Both the position numbers and the translations under genes were made by a program. This document shows positions 1 to 9,011 of a stretch of 64,000 nucleotides of DNA, one piece after another. Location of the stretch: assembly GCF_023276375.1 (NCBI RefSeq), contig NZ_JALLPK010000001.1, positions 3,162,001 to 3,226,000 of the forward strand. Direction: 5' to 3'. Below the pieces are notes generated by a model. The model did not search any database, had not been told where the DNA came from, and saw only the letters and a program-made list of their open reading frames with translations. The stretch comes from Halocatena marina (GTDB taxonomy: Archaea; Halobacteriota; Halobacteria; Halobacteriales; Haloarculaceae). Position 1 is the first letter of the stretch, and each line of letters starts with the position of its first letter.

Positions 1-493
1 CGAACTCGTCCTCGGCCATGCGAACGAACGACCGCTGGGTTTCACCCCAGTACTCGGGGTCCATCGTTCGAAATTCGTGCTCCCAGTCCTGAGAGAACCC
101 GAGATCGAGCATCGTATCGTACATTGCCTCGATCTGTTCTTCGGTGTGCTCGATACACAGCTCTCGGAACTCATCACGGGGAACGTCGGTGCGGTGAATG
201 TCGTGGTTCTCTTCGACTTTGACCTCCGTCGGGAGACCGTGACAGTCCCACCCCTGTGGGAAGAGAACGTCCTCACCACATAATCGATGATAGCGGGCCG
301 CAAAGTCCATATAACACCATCCGAGTGCATTCCCAATGTGAAAGTTCCCTGTTGGATAGGGTGGTGGGGTGTCGATGATGTACTCTGGACGCTCTTCACC
401 GTCGTGGTATCGGTAGACATCCGTCTCCTGCCACTGCTCGCGCCACTTCTGCTCAATGCTGTCTGGATCGTATTCGTCTTCTATTTCGGTCAT
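1..493 (-). CDS. valS: Valyl-tRNA synthetase, N-terminal part
   Basis: Class I aminoacyl-tRNA synthetase that charges tRNA-Val in the cytoplasm. Only the first 164 codons are in the window; the gene runs off the left edge. The start at 493 opens a typical haloarchaeal ValS N-terminus ([21 protein letters not shown]). The class I signature follows as [11 protein letters not shown] at about residues 46-56, within a run characteristic of ValS ([12 protein letters not shown], then [13 protein letters not shown]). The family identification is firm; KMSKS and the editing domain lie outside the window. Confidence 0.96.
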   Translation of the reverse strand, partial: MTEIEDEYDPDSIEQKWREQWQETDVYRYHDGEERPEYIIDTPPPYPTGNFHIGNALGWCYMDFAARYHRLCGEDVLFPQGWDCHGLPTEVKVEENHDIHRTDVPRDEFRELCIEHTEEQIEAMYDTMLDLGFSQDWEHEFRTMDPEYWGETQRSFVRMAEDEF

Positions 494-823
494 ATGTACG
501 AAAGGGGTCGACGGCCGGTGCCAACTGAACTGAAAAGAGTTTCAACTCGGCAGTATGCTTTCCGATTCTCTCGATTACATACGTACTACCGACGACCAGC
601 GCATATCTCTCCGTTGCACTGTTTCATGTATAAACGTTTGCGTCTCGCGTGGGGTTCTTAACGGACGAAAAGAGACCGATCTCGCCGATCGCCGATCGCC
701 AGCACATACGAATTCTTCCGTTATCGATAAGCGCCCATAGCTTGCTAACCAAGAGAGAAACAGAAAACAGCCAGTAGGCTCCGACTGCCAGACGTTGGGC
801 GTATGTGAGTGTTCAAACCGGTA
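494..823. other. Noncoding stretch upstream of valS
   Basis: No convincing gene on either strand. It should hold the valS promoter (reading left) and the 3' end of the small minus-strand gene at 824. A short tandem repeat of GATCGCC occurs near 680-700. No tRNA-like or strongly folding element was seen. Confidence 0.4.
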
Positions 824-1030
824 TCAACGGAGTTTCTTCAGGAAGTCATTCATTGCAAGTGCGCCTTGGACCGCGTACGAGAATCGTTTGTACCGTGCGG
901 CGACCAGAGCAGTACCAAACAGGAGCAATGCACGTTCTGTGTTCTCGTTTTTCATTGCACGCCCAGCCTGTGCGAGCAACGACAGTATGTTCAACTTCGT
1001 GATCTCATCGTTGTCCAGCAGCCCGCTCAT
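824..1030 (-). CDS. Small conserved-looking hypothetical protein
   Basis: A 68-residue protein if the second ATG is used (MSGLLDNDEITKLNIL); the upstream ATG at 1060 would add ten residues. It is rich in Ala and Leu with Arg/Lys at the C-terminus (ending DFLKKLR). The middle (ALLLFGTALVAA) could be a hydrophobic helix. No domain was recognised. It lies in the same orientation as the TetR gene 109 bases upstream, so the two may be cotranscribed. Codon use and composition look haloarchaeal, which supports a real gene, but the function is unknown. Confidence 0.6.
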   Translation of the reverse strand: MSGLLDNDEITKLNILSLLAQAGRAMKNENTERALLLFGTALVAARYKRFSYAVQGALAMNDFLKKLR

Positions 1031-1138
1031 CGAGCCAATCAGAGTATTGGAACCGATCATGTATCAAAACATGTGCCAGTGTCGGATAAGTCCGTGGCGT
1101 GCGTGTGAAGGGAGCCCGGAAAATACGTTCCAAGCCGC

Positions 1139-1729
1139 TTACTCGTCTGCCTCGTCAGCGAGCACATGCTGATCGATGTGTTCAATGAGCAACTGCCGCG
1201 TGGTTTCGATTGGATAGCCAACGGTAACGTGTCGGATCTGTGCACCGTTAATGTGTGTTACGAGGAATTCGGCGGTCGCATCGGGATCAATCTCGTCTTT
1301 GAATACGCCACGATCGATTCCGTCATCGAGAAACGACCGGATTTTCCGGTAGATGAGCCGATCGAACTCGGTGAGTCGCTCGCGGTACGCGTCATCATAC
1401 GGAGCCTGCGCTTTGATTTCGAGAATTGCGGTCTGGAACTCCTGATGTGTGTCTTCATCGCGGGGGGTGAGCCGGTGTTCGATGAAGGAGGTGAGTTGCG
1501 TGGCCGGATCATCACCTTTTGCCTCACAAAGCTCCGCTTCGAACCGATCGTACAGATATTCGAGAAACGCGAGCAGCAGATCGTGTTTGGTCTCGTAGTG
1601 GTAGTGAAGTGCAGCTTTGCTCTTGGTCGATTCGTCCGCGATATCCTGCATCCGAAGCGAGGCGTATCCCTGCTTGCACAGCGCCCGATACGTCGCTCCC
1701 ATGAGTTCTTCCGTCGTTTCGTCGGTCAT
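1139..1729 (-). CDS. TetR/AcrR family transcriptional regulator
   Basis: A 196-residue one-component regulator. The N-terminal helix-turn-helix fits the TetR pattern: a helix with YRALCKQGYASLRMQDIADE (about 14-33), then SKAALHYHYETKHDLLLAFL (about 37-56). The C-terminal two thirds is the usual variable, helical ligand-binding domain. It is transcribed divergently from the MFS transporter that starts at 1938, and an imperfect palindrome lies between them. By analogy with TetR/efflux pairs it most likely represses the transporter and itself until a ligand binds. The ligand cannot be inferred. Confidence 0.92.
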   Translation of the reverse strand: MTDETTEELMGATYRALCKQGYASLRMQDIADESTKSKAALHYHYETKHDLLLAFLEYLYDRFEAELCEAKGDDPATQLTSFIEHRLTPRDEDTHQEFQTAILEIKAQAPYDDAYRERLTEFDRLIYRKIRSFLDDGIDRGVFKDEIDPDATAEFLVTHINGAQIRHVTVGYPIETTRQLLIEHIDQHVLADEADE

Positions 1730-1799
1730 TGATGTAATAATACTAACATACCAGCCAATCGATCCATAGATATACTAACGACGCAGCCAAGCTATATAG

Positions 1800-1817
1800 T
1801 AACTAACTAGTCAGTCA
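1800..1817. promoter_or_regulatory. Probable TetR operator palindrome
   Basis: The sequence TAACTAACTAGTCAGTCA is symmetric about its centre (CT|AG) with mismatches at only two symmetric pairs, a typical TetR operator geometry. Two direct copies of ATACTAAC, at 1740-1747 and 1772-1779, resemble half-sites and are 32 bases apart, about three helical turns. The site lies between the divergent tetR and MFS genes. Operator function is inferred from position and symmetry. Confidence 0.6.
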
Positions 1818-1937
1818 GATAAATAGCTTTTGCTACCCCTATTCACAATAGCACGAACAGAAACACAGTTCACTAAATCCTATTACAGAAATGGCATTCT
1901 GCTAATGTTTTTCTCATGGTCACATCTTTGTGCGGTT

Positions 1938-3191
1938 ATGAGATCGGTGTTTCGGAACGCAACGTTCAGGCGGCTCTTTGTTGGACGGCTCATCACGAAT
2001 GCAGGGGATAGCCTCTACTACGTTGCAGCAATGTGGTTAGTCTACAATCTTGGTGGTTCAGCGTTCTATACGGGTCTTGCGGGCTTTTTGACGCTTACAC
2101 CACAAACGTTGCAGTTTCTCACGGGGCCGTTCGTCGACCGCTGGGATCTACGGCGACTTTTGGTTGGTACACAGGTGCTTCAGGGCGTGTGTGTCCTCAT
2201 CATTCCGTTGGCAGCGATGACTGGGATACTCTCGGTGACGGTCGTTCTCGTCGTGATGCCCGTCGTCGCTATGATGAACCAGTTTGTCTATCCAGCCCAG
2301 AATGCCGCATTACCTCGTATCGTCAATGAGGAGGAACTCGTCGACGCGAATTCGGCGTTCTCGTTCGCCTACCAAGGCGTCGATACGGCGTTCATATCAC
2401 TCGGTGGGGTACTCGTTGCACTCTTCGGTGCTGTTTCATTGTATATCATCGACTCGGTAACGTTTGCTATGACGGCCCTCATCTTCGCAACGACGCAGAT
2501 CCCCAGCACGCACACGAAGAATCAGACGGACGATGACCACGCGACATCGACACGCACAGATTACGTAGAGAAGCTTCGTGCGGGCATCGAGTACTTACGC
2601 GGGACAATTCTCGTTTTGATGCTCGGCGCGTCGGTGATCATCAACTTCATCATCGGTGCAATGATGGCCGTTCTCCCTGCGTTCGCGGCTTTGCGTGGCG
2701 GTTCCGAAACATACGGGATATTACTAGCTGCCATGACTGCTGGGATGTTAATCGGTGCCCTCGGTGCTTCGCAACTGAAACAGTTCTCGTTGAGCCGATT
2801 GACGATCGTTGGCTTCGGTTTCAGCGGTTTCGTGTGGATTGCTGCACTCTCCGCTCAGTGGCTTCCCGCTACAGTTGTCTTGTTCTGTCTTGCCTGGATT
2901 CCGGTTGGGGTAACCAACGTCATTTTCGCGGCACTCCGGCAGAGCTACGTCCCCGAACATCTCATCGGACGCGTGTCCTCGGTCACGGTCAGCGCTTCAG
3001 CAGCAGCGATGCCGGTCGGGTCGTTGCTCGGTGGGATTGCAGGCGATACGTACGGGAGCACCATCGTCGTGGCTACGACGAGTGCGGGCTTCCTGTTCGT
3101 CGCGCTGTACTGGCTCGCCCATCCCCTGTTACGCTACGTCCCCGCTGTCGAGGACCTCGATCCAACAGAGTATGGACTCAGACAGGCGTGA
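1938..3191 (+). CDS. MFS transporter
   Basis: A 417-residue polytopic membrane protein of the major facilitator superfamily, similar in layout to the DHA/macrolide-efflux (MefA-like) branch. It starts MRSVFRNATFRRLFVGRLIT; the RLFVGRLITNAGDSLYYVA opening of helix 1 is typical of that branch. About 12 hydrophobic segments follow. The loop between helices 6 and 7 is hydrophilic and rich in Asp/His/Thr. The ATG at 1938 was chosen because the family N-terminus begins there; the frame stays open upstream to 1830. The divergent TetR gene suggests inducible drug or metabolite efflux; the substrate is unknown. Confidence 0.9.
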   Translation: MRSVFRNATFRRLFVGRLITNAGDSLYYVAAMWLVYNLGGSAFYTGLAGFLTLTPQTLQFLTGPFVDRWDLRRLLVGTQVLQGVCVLIIPLAAMTGILSVTVVLVVMPVVAMMNQFVYPAQNAALPRIVNEEELVDANSAFSFAYQGVDTAFISLGGVLVALFGAVSLYIIDSVTFAMTALIFATTQIPSTHTKNQTDDDHATSTRTDYVEKLRAGIEYLRGTILVLMLGASVIINFIIGAMMAVLPAFAALRGGSETYGILLAAMTAGMLIGALGASQLKQFSLSRLTIVGFGFSGFVWIAALSAQWLPATVVLFCLAWIPVGVTNVIFAALRQSYVPEHLIGRVSSVTVSASAAAMPVGSLLGGIAGDTYGSTIVVATTSAGFLFVALYWLAHPLLRYVPAVEDLDPTEYGLRQA

Positions 3192-3493
3192 ATCTCTATC
3201 CCCGTCACGAGAACAGAGGCCGGGGGTATCTGATGGCAAAATCGATAACTTCTGATTCGTGTTTTTCACGTATGAAATTGCGAACAGTACGCCGAGATGA
3301 GATCGAATTGCCGTCTGCCGACTGTTGGCTTTTCCTCACAGAGGAGATGACAGCGCTCGATAAGTACTGAACAAAACCAGCAGACAGGCTACCCTGCATC
3401 GTCGAATCGTATTACGATCGAGCCACGGATCGAGCGCGCAGACAAGAAAACGAGGGTCGAAGCCTTTAATCGGGTTCTGCATCGAGAGTGAGT
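3192..3493. other. Noncoding gap after the MFS gene
   Basis: Short open frames occur on both strands, but none has a recognisable product, convincing promoter or ordinary haloarchaeal composition. The last part should carry the promoter for the small gene that starts at 3494. Confidence 0.35.
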
Positions 3494-3760
3494 ATGAAGA
3501 ACCTCATCATCGACGGCGATCCAGGAATCCGTAAGGATGCGATCATCGAATACGACGGAGAAGAGGTCGTCTGCTTCTCTGTCAATCGACAGGGCGACTG
3601 GCACGGTCCCGAACGAGTTCAGCTCTGGTGTACGATCGGTACCGAGGAAGAGCAGGAGACCTTCGAGCGCCGCGAGTACATTCCCATGTACCTCGAAACC
3701 GAACACACCGACGCCGAATCGATCACGGTGATCAGATCGGCCAGCGATCTCGCGGTCTAG
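3494..3760 (+). CDS. HAH_0734 family small protein
   Basis: An 88-residue acidic protein that matches my recollection of the haloarchaeal HAH_0734 family: MKNLIIDGDPGIRKDAIIEY at the start, QGDWHGPERVQLWCTIG in the middle and a C-terminus near SITVIRSASDLAV. It has no signal peptide or membrane segment. The ATG at 3494 is preferred over an in-frame GTG at 3488 because it matches the family start. The family has no established function that I know of. Confidence 0.8.
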   Translation: MKNLIIDGDPGIRKDAIIEYDGEEVVCFSVNRQGDWHGPERVQLWCTIGTEEEQETFERREYIPMYLETEHTDAESITVIRSASDLAV

Positions 3761-3869
3761 AAACTGCAGTCGAGAACTGGATTCAGTGCACAAACTACGA
3801 CTCATCACCCGATACGAGTTGTAAACCGTCGGCACTGGCATCGCGTACACAGGTCCGCAGTCAGTGGAC

Positions 3870-3890
3870 CGAGTGATCTCTGATCACTCG
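3870..3890. promoter_or_regulatory. Perfect 9-bp inverted repeat
   Basis: CGAGTGATC, three bases (TCT), then GATCACTCG form a perfect 9-bp inverted repeat about 110 bases past the small gene ending at 3760. It could fold as a hairpin or serve as a protein-binding palindrome. No long T-run follows, so it is not a clear terminator. Confidence 0.45.
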
Positions 3891-3924
3891 TATATGAGGT
3901 AGCGCACGCGTGGCTCCGCCCCTG

Positions 3925-4107
3925 TCACTCGTTTTGCGCTCTATCGACGATGCGCGTACTACTTTGATTGGTACGCTTCGTTCGATATCCGTAGATAGCA
4001 TTTGGATGGCCGTGAACGCCGATAGAACCGGGCGTCACGACAGCTAACAAACTAAATAATACGACGACACTAATAGACACAGTTCTCAATGTTGACGTGC
4101 TTACCAT
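3925..4107 (-). CDS. Possible small exported protein
   Basis: A 60-residue frame whose first 33 residues look like a signal or anchor sequence: MVSTSTLRT, then the hydrophobic run VSISVVVLFSLLAVV, then small residues. The rest (HGHPNAIYGYRTKRTN...) is polar. An AT-rich stretch upstream could hold a promoter. No family was recognised. The hydrophobic profile favours a real gene over chance, but evidence is thin. Confidence 0.35.
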   Translation of the reverse strand: MVSTSTLRTVSISVVVLFSLLAVVTPGSIGVHGHPNAIYGYRTKRTNQSSTRIVDRAQNE

Positions 4108-4398
4108 ACGATTACCTACATATTACTTTTGATTGTTATGTACTGTCCAGTGATACTGTATAGGATCCTTACCTACTATAGTGATACGAAAAATACGTGT
4201 CCGTTGCCAATATGACGGCGTGTTGAATTCGTACAGTCAATGTGTTCCGAGAATAAAGCGACCGTCCACAGACGACTGCGTCGGGAAGATCGAAGACAAA
4301 GATAGCGGACAGAGTTCATCACTGGCAATAAATTTTATAGTTTTGATATATTTCCCGAAATCCAATACGTTTTTCTAACAGTAATATAATATATCTGT

Positions 4399-4881
4399 AT
4401 GGTTCGTCCATTTATCGAATCATCCTCCAGCGCGATACTCAGATGGCGACAGCGACTGCTTCGAACGCTCATCCACACAGGCCGTCATGATTTGGTGCTC
4501 TCGGTGGGGATGACGACCGCCCTCCTGATTCCGCTACTGGCCAAACCAGTGGCTGCCCAAGTTGGCGTCTCAGAAGCCGGCCAAGTGCTGTGTTCTGGAT
4601 CGTTCAACATCGCTCAGATCCTAACGGTCGGATTAGGGCTGCTGTCGATGTATTTCATCTTCAAGGGTCTCATACGGATGATGCAAGGGCTCGACAACGC
4701 CGGTGCAACGACACTCTCGGTCCCAGAGATCGAAGACGAAGTCTACGATACCCCCCAAGAGTACGGACACCAGCAAGCGCGAGGGGGAATCTACTCAATC
4801 GCTGCGGCCCTTCTTCCTTCGATCGTTCCCGCATTTCTCGCCGTTGCCGGGATTGACGTCATCGCCTGCCTCTTTCCGTGA
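4399..4881 (+). CDS. Membrane protein of VirB2/TrbC-like layout
   Basis: A 160-residue protein with a cationic N-terminus, a hydrophobic segment at about 33-53 ending in a small-residue stretch (KPVAAQVG, possible signal-peptidase site), a second segment near 74-92 (ILTVGLGLLSMYFIFKGLI) and a C-terminal one near 130-158. An acidic loop (PEIEDEVYDTPQEYG) separates the last two. This layout resembles the pilin-like TrbC/VirB2 proteins, but no conjugation genes are nearby. It stands alone in a gene-poor region, flanked by long noncoding sequence. The function is not established. Confidence 0.65.
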   Translation: MVRPFIESSSSAILRWRQRLLRTLIHTGRHDLVLSVGMTTALLIPLLAKPVAAQVGVSEAGQVLCSGSFNIAQILTVGLGLLSMYFIFKGLIRMMQGLDNAGATTLSVPEIEDEVYDTPQEYGHQQARGGIYSIAAALLPSIVPAFLAVAGIDVIACLFP

Positions 4882-5074
4882 ACCACAGAACAGACACCGA
4901 CAGCAGATAGAATCCTCACGCGCGCTTGGAACGGATATGTTCACTCCACCATCGCTTCTCATTGTCTCGTCTTGAGCAGCGCTGATCGGATCATCATTAC
5001 TGACGCCGTATAAGACGCCATTGAACATTCACAATTTTTGTCATCTATAGATCACAGTCGACATCCGTAAGAAC

Positions 5075-5225
5075 GGTACCCCGAGGAAGGGGCCGCCACG
5101 CAGCCTGCGAAGTGATGGTCGACTACACAGCTGGATGGGAATGGGTAGTGAGGTGGCGGCCCACAGCTCGCAACTCGATCGATTGTCGCCCGACCGGCGA
5201 CAGAAGGTTCTATTATCGGGGATAC
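5075..5225 (+). ncRNA. Candidate structured RNA of unknown class
   Basis: A GC-rich island in an AT-rich intergenic region. Three helices pair perfectly: CCCCGA (5079-5084) with TCGGGG (5216-5221) closes the element; GGGCCGCCAC (5090-5099) pairs with GTGGCGGCCC (5153-5162); GTCGCC (5185-5190) pairs with GGCGAC (5196-5201). A further ACTAC/GTAGT pair (5122-5126, 5145-5149) extends the second arm. A TATA-like CTATAG near 5046-5051 would start transcription near 5075. The motifs GAGGAAG near the 5' side and CGACAGAA...TTATCGG near the 3' side recall RNase P conserved regions, but no P4 helix could be built and the element is far too short for the usual archaeal RNase P RNA. Strand is inferred from the promoter. 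Confidence 0.45.
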
Positions 5226-5731
5226 AAAAGTTGTTCGGGAGTCTCTAATCCTGCTTTGATCGCCACTGTTGGTTTTTCAACTCTCTCCTGATCGCTGCGT
5301 CTCTACAGCCGACGAAACGGCTGTCAGGTCTCGGTAGTGATGAATACGAAACCAGTCGCGTACCGATGTACTGACATACGATTGATAAAACTAGAGTCAT
5401 TGTCATGAAGGAAAGTTATACATAATTAAGTTACCCGAGCAGAGAGATCGGATCGATCCGTCGTTACGGAATATTACTACCTCCATAATCAGGATTAAGG
5501 GGTGTCTATCGAGAGTGGAAAACGCACTGCTGAGGAAGAATGCGGGCTAATCATCCAATATAGTCAGAATTGAAGGGTCAGCGTATTCAGACATGTATCG
5601 GTGTTGTAGAGACGAATTTCGATCGTCTATGACTCTGATAGCTATCGAAACGGTTTGCAACGAAGGATCGACAGTGCAACAGAACGGAACGACTTGACGG
5701 CTTTAATAGCTAACCCCGGGGCAGTATTCAT
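5226..5731. other. Long noncoding region before the glycan block
   Basis: No gene was recognised. It holds a hairpin ACAGCCG-ACGAAA-CGGCTGT at 5305-5324 and a perfect 12-bp palindrome CGGATCGATCCG at 5449-5460. A TATA-like TTTAATAG at about 5703-5710 lies about 26 bases before the ATG at 5732, consistent with a leaderless transcript for the glycosyltransferase gene. Confidence 0.45.
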
Positions 5732-7099
5732 ATGGAAGTTAAAACGGTCGAGGAGACGTCGTTATCCTTAAGGAAGATAACGACACATGCGACAATAGCT
5801 GGTATTCTCGTCATCGGATTTTTGATGCCCTCCTTTTTCATAGAGGGGTACGGGAGTATCCTCAACACAGTATTACTGATTGTGTTAGTTGGACTTGTAG
5901 GACGAACACTGCTGTCGGCATTGCTAGCGTTCTCACGGAGAGACCCACCGGAAATCGATGACGACGAGACACTCCCAACAGTGTCGGTCGTGATTCCGGC
6001 ATACAACGAAGCACCGGTGCTTCCTGATACGATCGAGGCTTGCAAGCGCGTTGACTATCCTGCCGAAAAGCTTGAAGTCGTGCTCTGTTATGAAGCAAGT
6101 TCGACAGATCGAACCGCCGAGATCGCAATGGAGGCGGCTGCCGACGACTCCCGATTCAAAGCTGTCGAACGCGACGAACCAGGCGGTGGGAAGGCCAAGG
6201 CGACGAACTACGCGCTCAAATACGCCACGGGCGACATCATTGCGAGTATCGACGCCGATCATCAGTTCAAGCCGAACGCAATTCGGCGCGCTGTGGCGTG
6301 GTTCCTCTCGGATGAGGACACGTGGTGTGTGAAGGGTCGATGTTACGGCGACAACCCAACCGATACGCTACTGTCGCTACATGCGACCGTAGAGCGACAC
6401 ATCGTCGAAAAGGCAGACTTGTTCGCCCGCGAAGTGATGGGCGGATTCACCATCTTCGGCGGTGGGCAGGCCTTCTTCCGAAAAGAAGTTTTCGAGGAGC
6501 TCGGCGAATTCGACGAGGAAATTTTGGTCGAAGACATCGACATGTCCTCGAAGATCCACACGGTCGGAAAAGAAGTCCATGTGGACCCGCAGGTTATCAC
6601 CTATGAAGAGAATCCAGCAACGCTATCAGCGTGGTGGAACCAGCGAAAACGCTGGGCGCGCGGATGGATGCAGGTTGCAGTACGGTACCTCCCAATCCTG
6701 CCGCGAGAACGTTCGGTGACAACCCGAAAGAAAATCGACGCAGTGTATACGTTCGTGTACGCGATCGTACCAGTCTTCTTTATTCTCATCTTCCCGATGC
6801 CGCTACTCGATCTCTTCGCGAACGTCTCTATCTCGACGCTCATTCCAAACGGATGGATGCTGTGGACGTTCGTGTCCATCTCCCCAATTATCGTGTCGTA
6901 TCTCGTCTTCATTCAGGACTGGATGGATGGGGAGAGTCACCACTGGACTGAGTATCTCGCAGCACTCACACTCTGGCCGTACCTCGTCTTCCAGACCGTC
7001 GTGTTTGTCGCCGCGTTTATCGATGAATTCATCCTCGATAAGGAGAGTATCTACGTGACGACCTCGCGTACCGGTCAAAAACAAGGCCAAGTTCGTTAA
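5732..7099 (+). CDS. Family 2 glycosyltransferase, membrane-bound
   Basis: A 455-residue enzyme of the processive GT2 type (cellulose/hyaluronan/chitin synthase-like). Two N-terminal membrane segments (about 20-65) are followed by the GT-A domain: VSVVIPAYNEAP at 84-95, the DAD metal/nucleotide-sugar motif at 174-176, the VEDIDMS acceptor/base region at 266-272, and QRKRW (QxxRW) at 304-308. Three or four C-terminal membrane helices end near 440. It likely polymerises or transfers sugar at the inner face of the membrane. Two more glycan-type membrane genes follow or lie nearby. The sugar specificity cannot be read from sequence. Confidence 0.93.
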   Translation: MEVKTVEETSLSLRKITTHATIAGILVIGFLMPSFFIEGYGSILNTVLLIVLVGLVGRTLLSALLAFSRRDPPEIDDDETLPTVSVVIPAYNEAPVLPDTIEACKRVDYPAEKLEVVLCYEASSTDRTAEIAMEAAADDSRFKAVERDEPGGGKAKATNYALKYATGDIIASIDADHQFKPNAIRRAVAWFLSDEDTWCVKGRCYGDNPTDTLLSLHATVERHIVEKADLFAREVMGGFTIFGGGQAFFRKEVFEELGEFDEEILVEDIDMSSKIHTVGKEVHVDPQVITYEENPATLSAWWNQRKRWARGWMQVAVRYLPILPRERSVTTRKKIDAVYTFVYAIVPVFFILIFPMPLLDLFANVSISTLIPNGWMLWTFVSISPIIVSYLVFIQDWMDGESHHWTEYLAALTLWPYLVFQTVVFVAAFIDEFILDKESIYVTTSRTGQKQGQVR

Positions 7100-7142
7100 C
7101 GGCCAACTCGAAAGAGACAATGGAAACACACGAGCAACTCAT

Positions 7143-8888
7143 ATGAACTTACGGGGGATTACGGATCGAAGCCGCCTGAGCTGGGACTATATCTGGCTCG
7201 CAATCGCGCTCAGTGTCGGTGGCGTAGTATATATCGCGTATCTCAATACACACACGCACCCCGCTTACGAAGGTGGATTGTATCTTCAGATTGCTGAGGA
7301 AATCATTCAGAGCAACTACGGGTTCCCAAAACACATACCGTACTATCACGAGGGTGGAATTCCATTCGCGTATCCACCCCTCATGTTTTACGTCATCGCT
7401 TTTATAACTGATTTTACAAGTATTGATCCTGTTTCGTTGGAACTCTACATTCCTGGACTGGTAACGATCGCGTATCTAATTCCATATTATTTCATTGCCA
7501 AAGATCTGTTAGGAACTTCACGAAAAGCGGGTATCGCATCGATCTTTTTCGCCGTAACGCCGCTGGTTCTTCGGTGGCACATTTCGGCCGGAGGAATCGT
7601 CAGGGGAGTCGCAATGTTGTTCACACTGCTCGGCATCTATGCTGGTCTGAAGATCTTTCGAACGGGAAGCAGATGGTGGCTGCTTCCCGGAACAGTGTTG
7701 TTCACGCTGACGATGCTCACCCATCCGGTTTACACGGTGTTCTATGGTGGGACCTATCTCCTCTTGTTCGCATACTACAACCAGACCCCACGTGGATTTG
7801 TGAACGGGGCCATTGTAGCCATTGGTGGCGTCGTGCTCACTGTGCCATGGTGGTTCCAGATCGCTACCACACACGGACTCGACATCTATCTCACTGCGAG
7901 CGGGACCCATACAGGTCTCACTGGTGGAGTAGACAGAATCCTATCACAGTTCATCTATCCGCTCTGGGACATGAACATGGTCACACCGTTTTATGTCGCT
8001 GCGTTCGCGGGCGGTATCTACGCCACGCTCCGACGGCGGTACTTCCTCCCGGTATGGTTGGTGCTCGCCAGCTACGTTATCGGGAAAGACCGGTTCACAT
8101 TTGTGGCTGGATCGATGCTGAGCGCGATCCTCGTCGTGGAAGTCATCATCCCGGCTGTATCGACTATCGATATCAACCTCGAATTCGATCCCTCGACTAA
8201 CCGCCGAAAGGTCATCCCCGCTGTGCTCGCATTTATCTTCGTTCTCGGTGCAATCGGAACAGGTGTCGCGTTCGCTGGGAGTGAACTGAACACCGCCCAC
8301 ACCGGTAGTAGTACACAACCACAGACCGTTGATAATCGCGATCTGCAAGCGATGGAGTGGGTCAAAAGCAACACCAGCCCAGAGGCTAATTTCGTCGTTC
8401 TCAGCGATGCAGCCGAATGGGTGCCGTACTACACGGAGCGGACAGTCATCGTAAGCCCGTGGGGAGCAGAATGGACTTCAACAGCCGGATACTACGAAGA
8501 GTACGAACTCTACAGAAACCTCGGCACCTGCTCGAATATCGATTGCTTAGAAGTTCTGCTTGGTGTCTCGCAACGCCAACCCGATTACTTGTACATCTCC
8601 AATGAAGTGTATACCGTCCACGGAGACGAACGCACACCCCGTATGGAGATGATCCATTCAATGACGGTCTCTGATCAGTACGAACTACAGTATAAAAATC
8701 GTGGTGTAGTGGTCTTCAAACTAACCGATCAGCCAAAAGACATACAGAACGCCCAGAGCACGCAATCCACACAGAACGCACAGGACAGGCAAAAACAAGA
8801 GCGAGAGCAAGAGCAGAATACAACTGCCAACAAGACCGAGACCTCCACAAGCGTCGGTTTTTCAGGGCACGCGTCGGACCTCTCATAG
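7143..8888 (+). CDS. GT-C-like multispanning membrane protein
   Basis: A 581-residue polytopic protein resembling archaeal dolichyl-phosphate-sugar-dependent glycosyltransferases (PMT/ArnT-like fold). About 11 hydrophobic segments cover residues 16-390. The first large loop (HTHPAYEGGLYLQIAEEIIQ) sits where GT-C enzymes carry the catalytic acidic residue. A soluble outer domain follows (AMEWVKSNTSPEANFVVLSD, then PYYTERTVIVSPWGAEW). The last 60 residues are a low-complexity Gln/Asn/Glu/Thr tail. It starts 44 bases after the GT2 gene in the same direction, so they probably form one operon. Specific activity is unproven. Confidence 0.8.
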   Translation: MNLRGITDRSRLSWDYIWLAIALSVGGVVYIAYLNTHTHPAYEGGLYLQIAEEIIQSNYGFPKHIPYYHEGGIPFAYPPLMFYVIAFITDFTSIDPVSLELYIPGLVTIAYLIPYYFIAKDLLGTSRKAGIASIFFAVTPLVLRWHISAGGIVRGVAMLFTLLGIYAGLKIFRTGSRWWLLPGTVLFTLTMLTHPVYTVFYGGTYLLLFAYYNQTPRGFVNGAIVAIGGVVLTVPWWFQIATTHGLDIYLTASGTHTGLTGGVDRILSQFIYPLWDMNMVTPFYVAAFAGGIYATLRRRYFLPVWLVLASYVIGKDRFTFVAGSMLSAILVVEVIIPAVSTIDINLEFDPSTNRRKVIPAVLAFIFVLGAIGTGVAFAGSELNTAHTGSSTQPQTVDNRDLQAMEWVKSNTSPEANFVVLSDAAEWVPYYTERTVIVSPWGAEWTSTAGYYEEYELYRNLGTCSNIDCLEVLLGVSQRQPDYLYISNEVYTVHGDERTPRMEMIHSMTVSDQYELQYKNRGVVVFKLTDQPKDIQNAQSTQSTQNAQDRQKQEREQEQNTTANKTETSTSVGFSGHASDLS

Positions 8889-9011
8889 CACGTAGCAGGC
8901 AACCTATTCTCGAGACAGCAGATCCCTTCGATACCGCACGTCGTTGAACAGCAGGCATCAGAGTGGAAGCAACCATAGAGACAGGGTACGATCGGTCGAG
9001 CTGGGGAAATG

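Noticed and set aside
1830-1937. Longer N-terminus of the MFS transporter
   Set aside because: The extension starts at TTG, is unlike the family and lies close to the operator; ATG 1938 fits the first helix.
5075-5225. Calling the structured RNA an RNase P RNA
   Set aside because: Only short motifs agree; the P4 helix cannot be formed and about two thirds of the expected length is missing.
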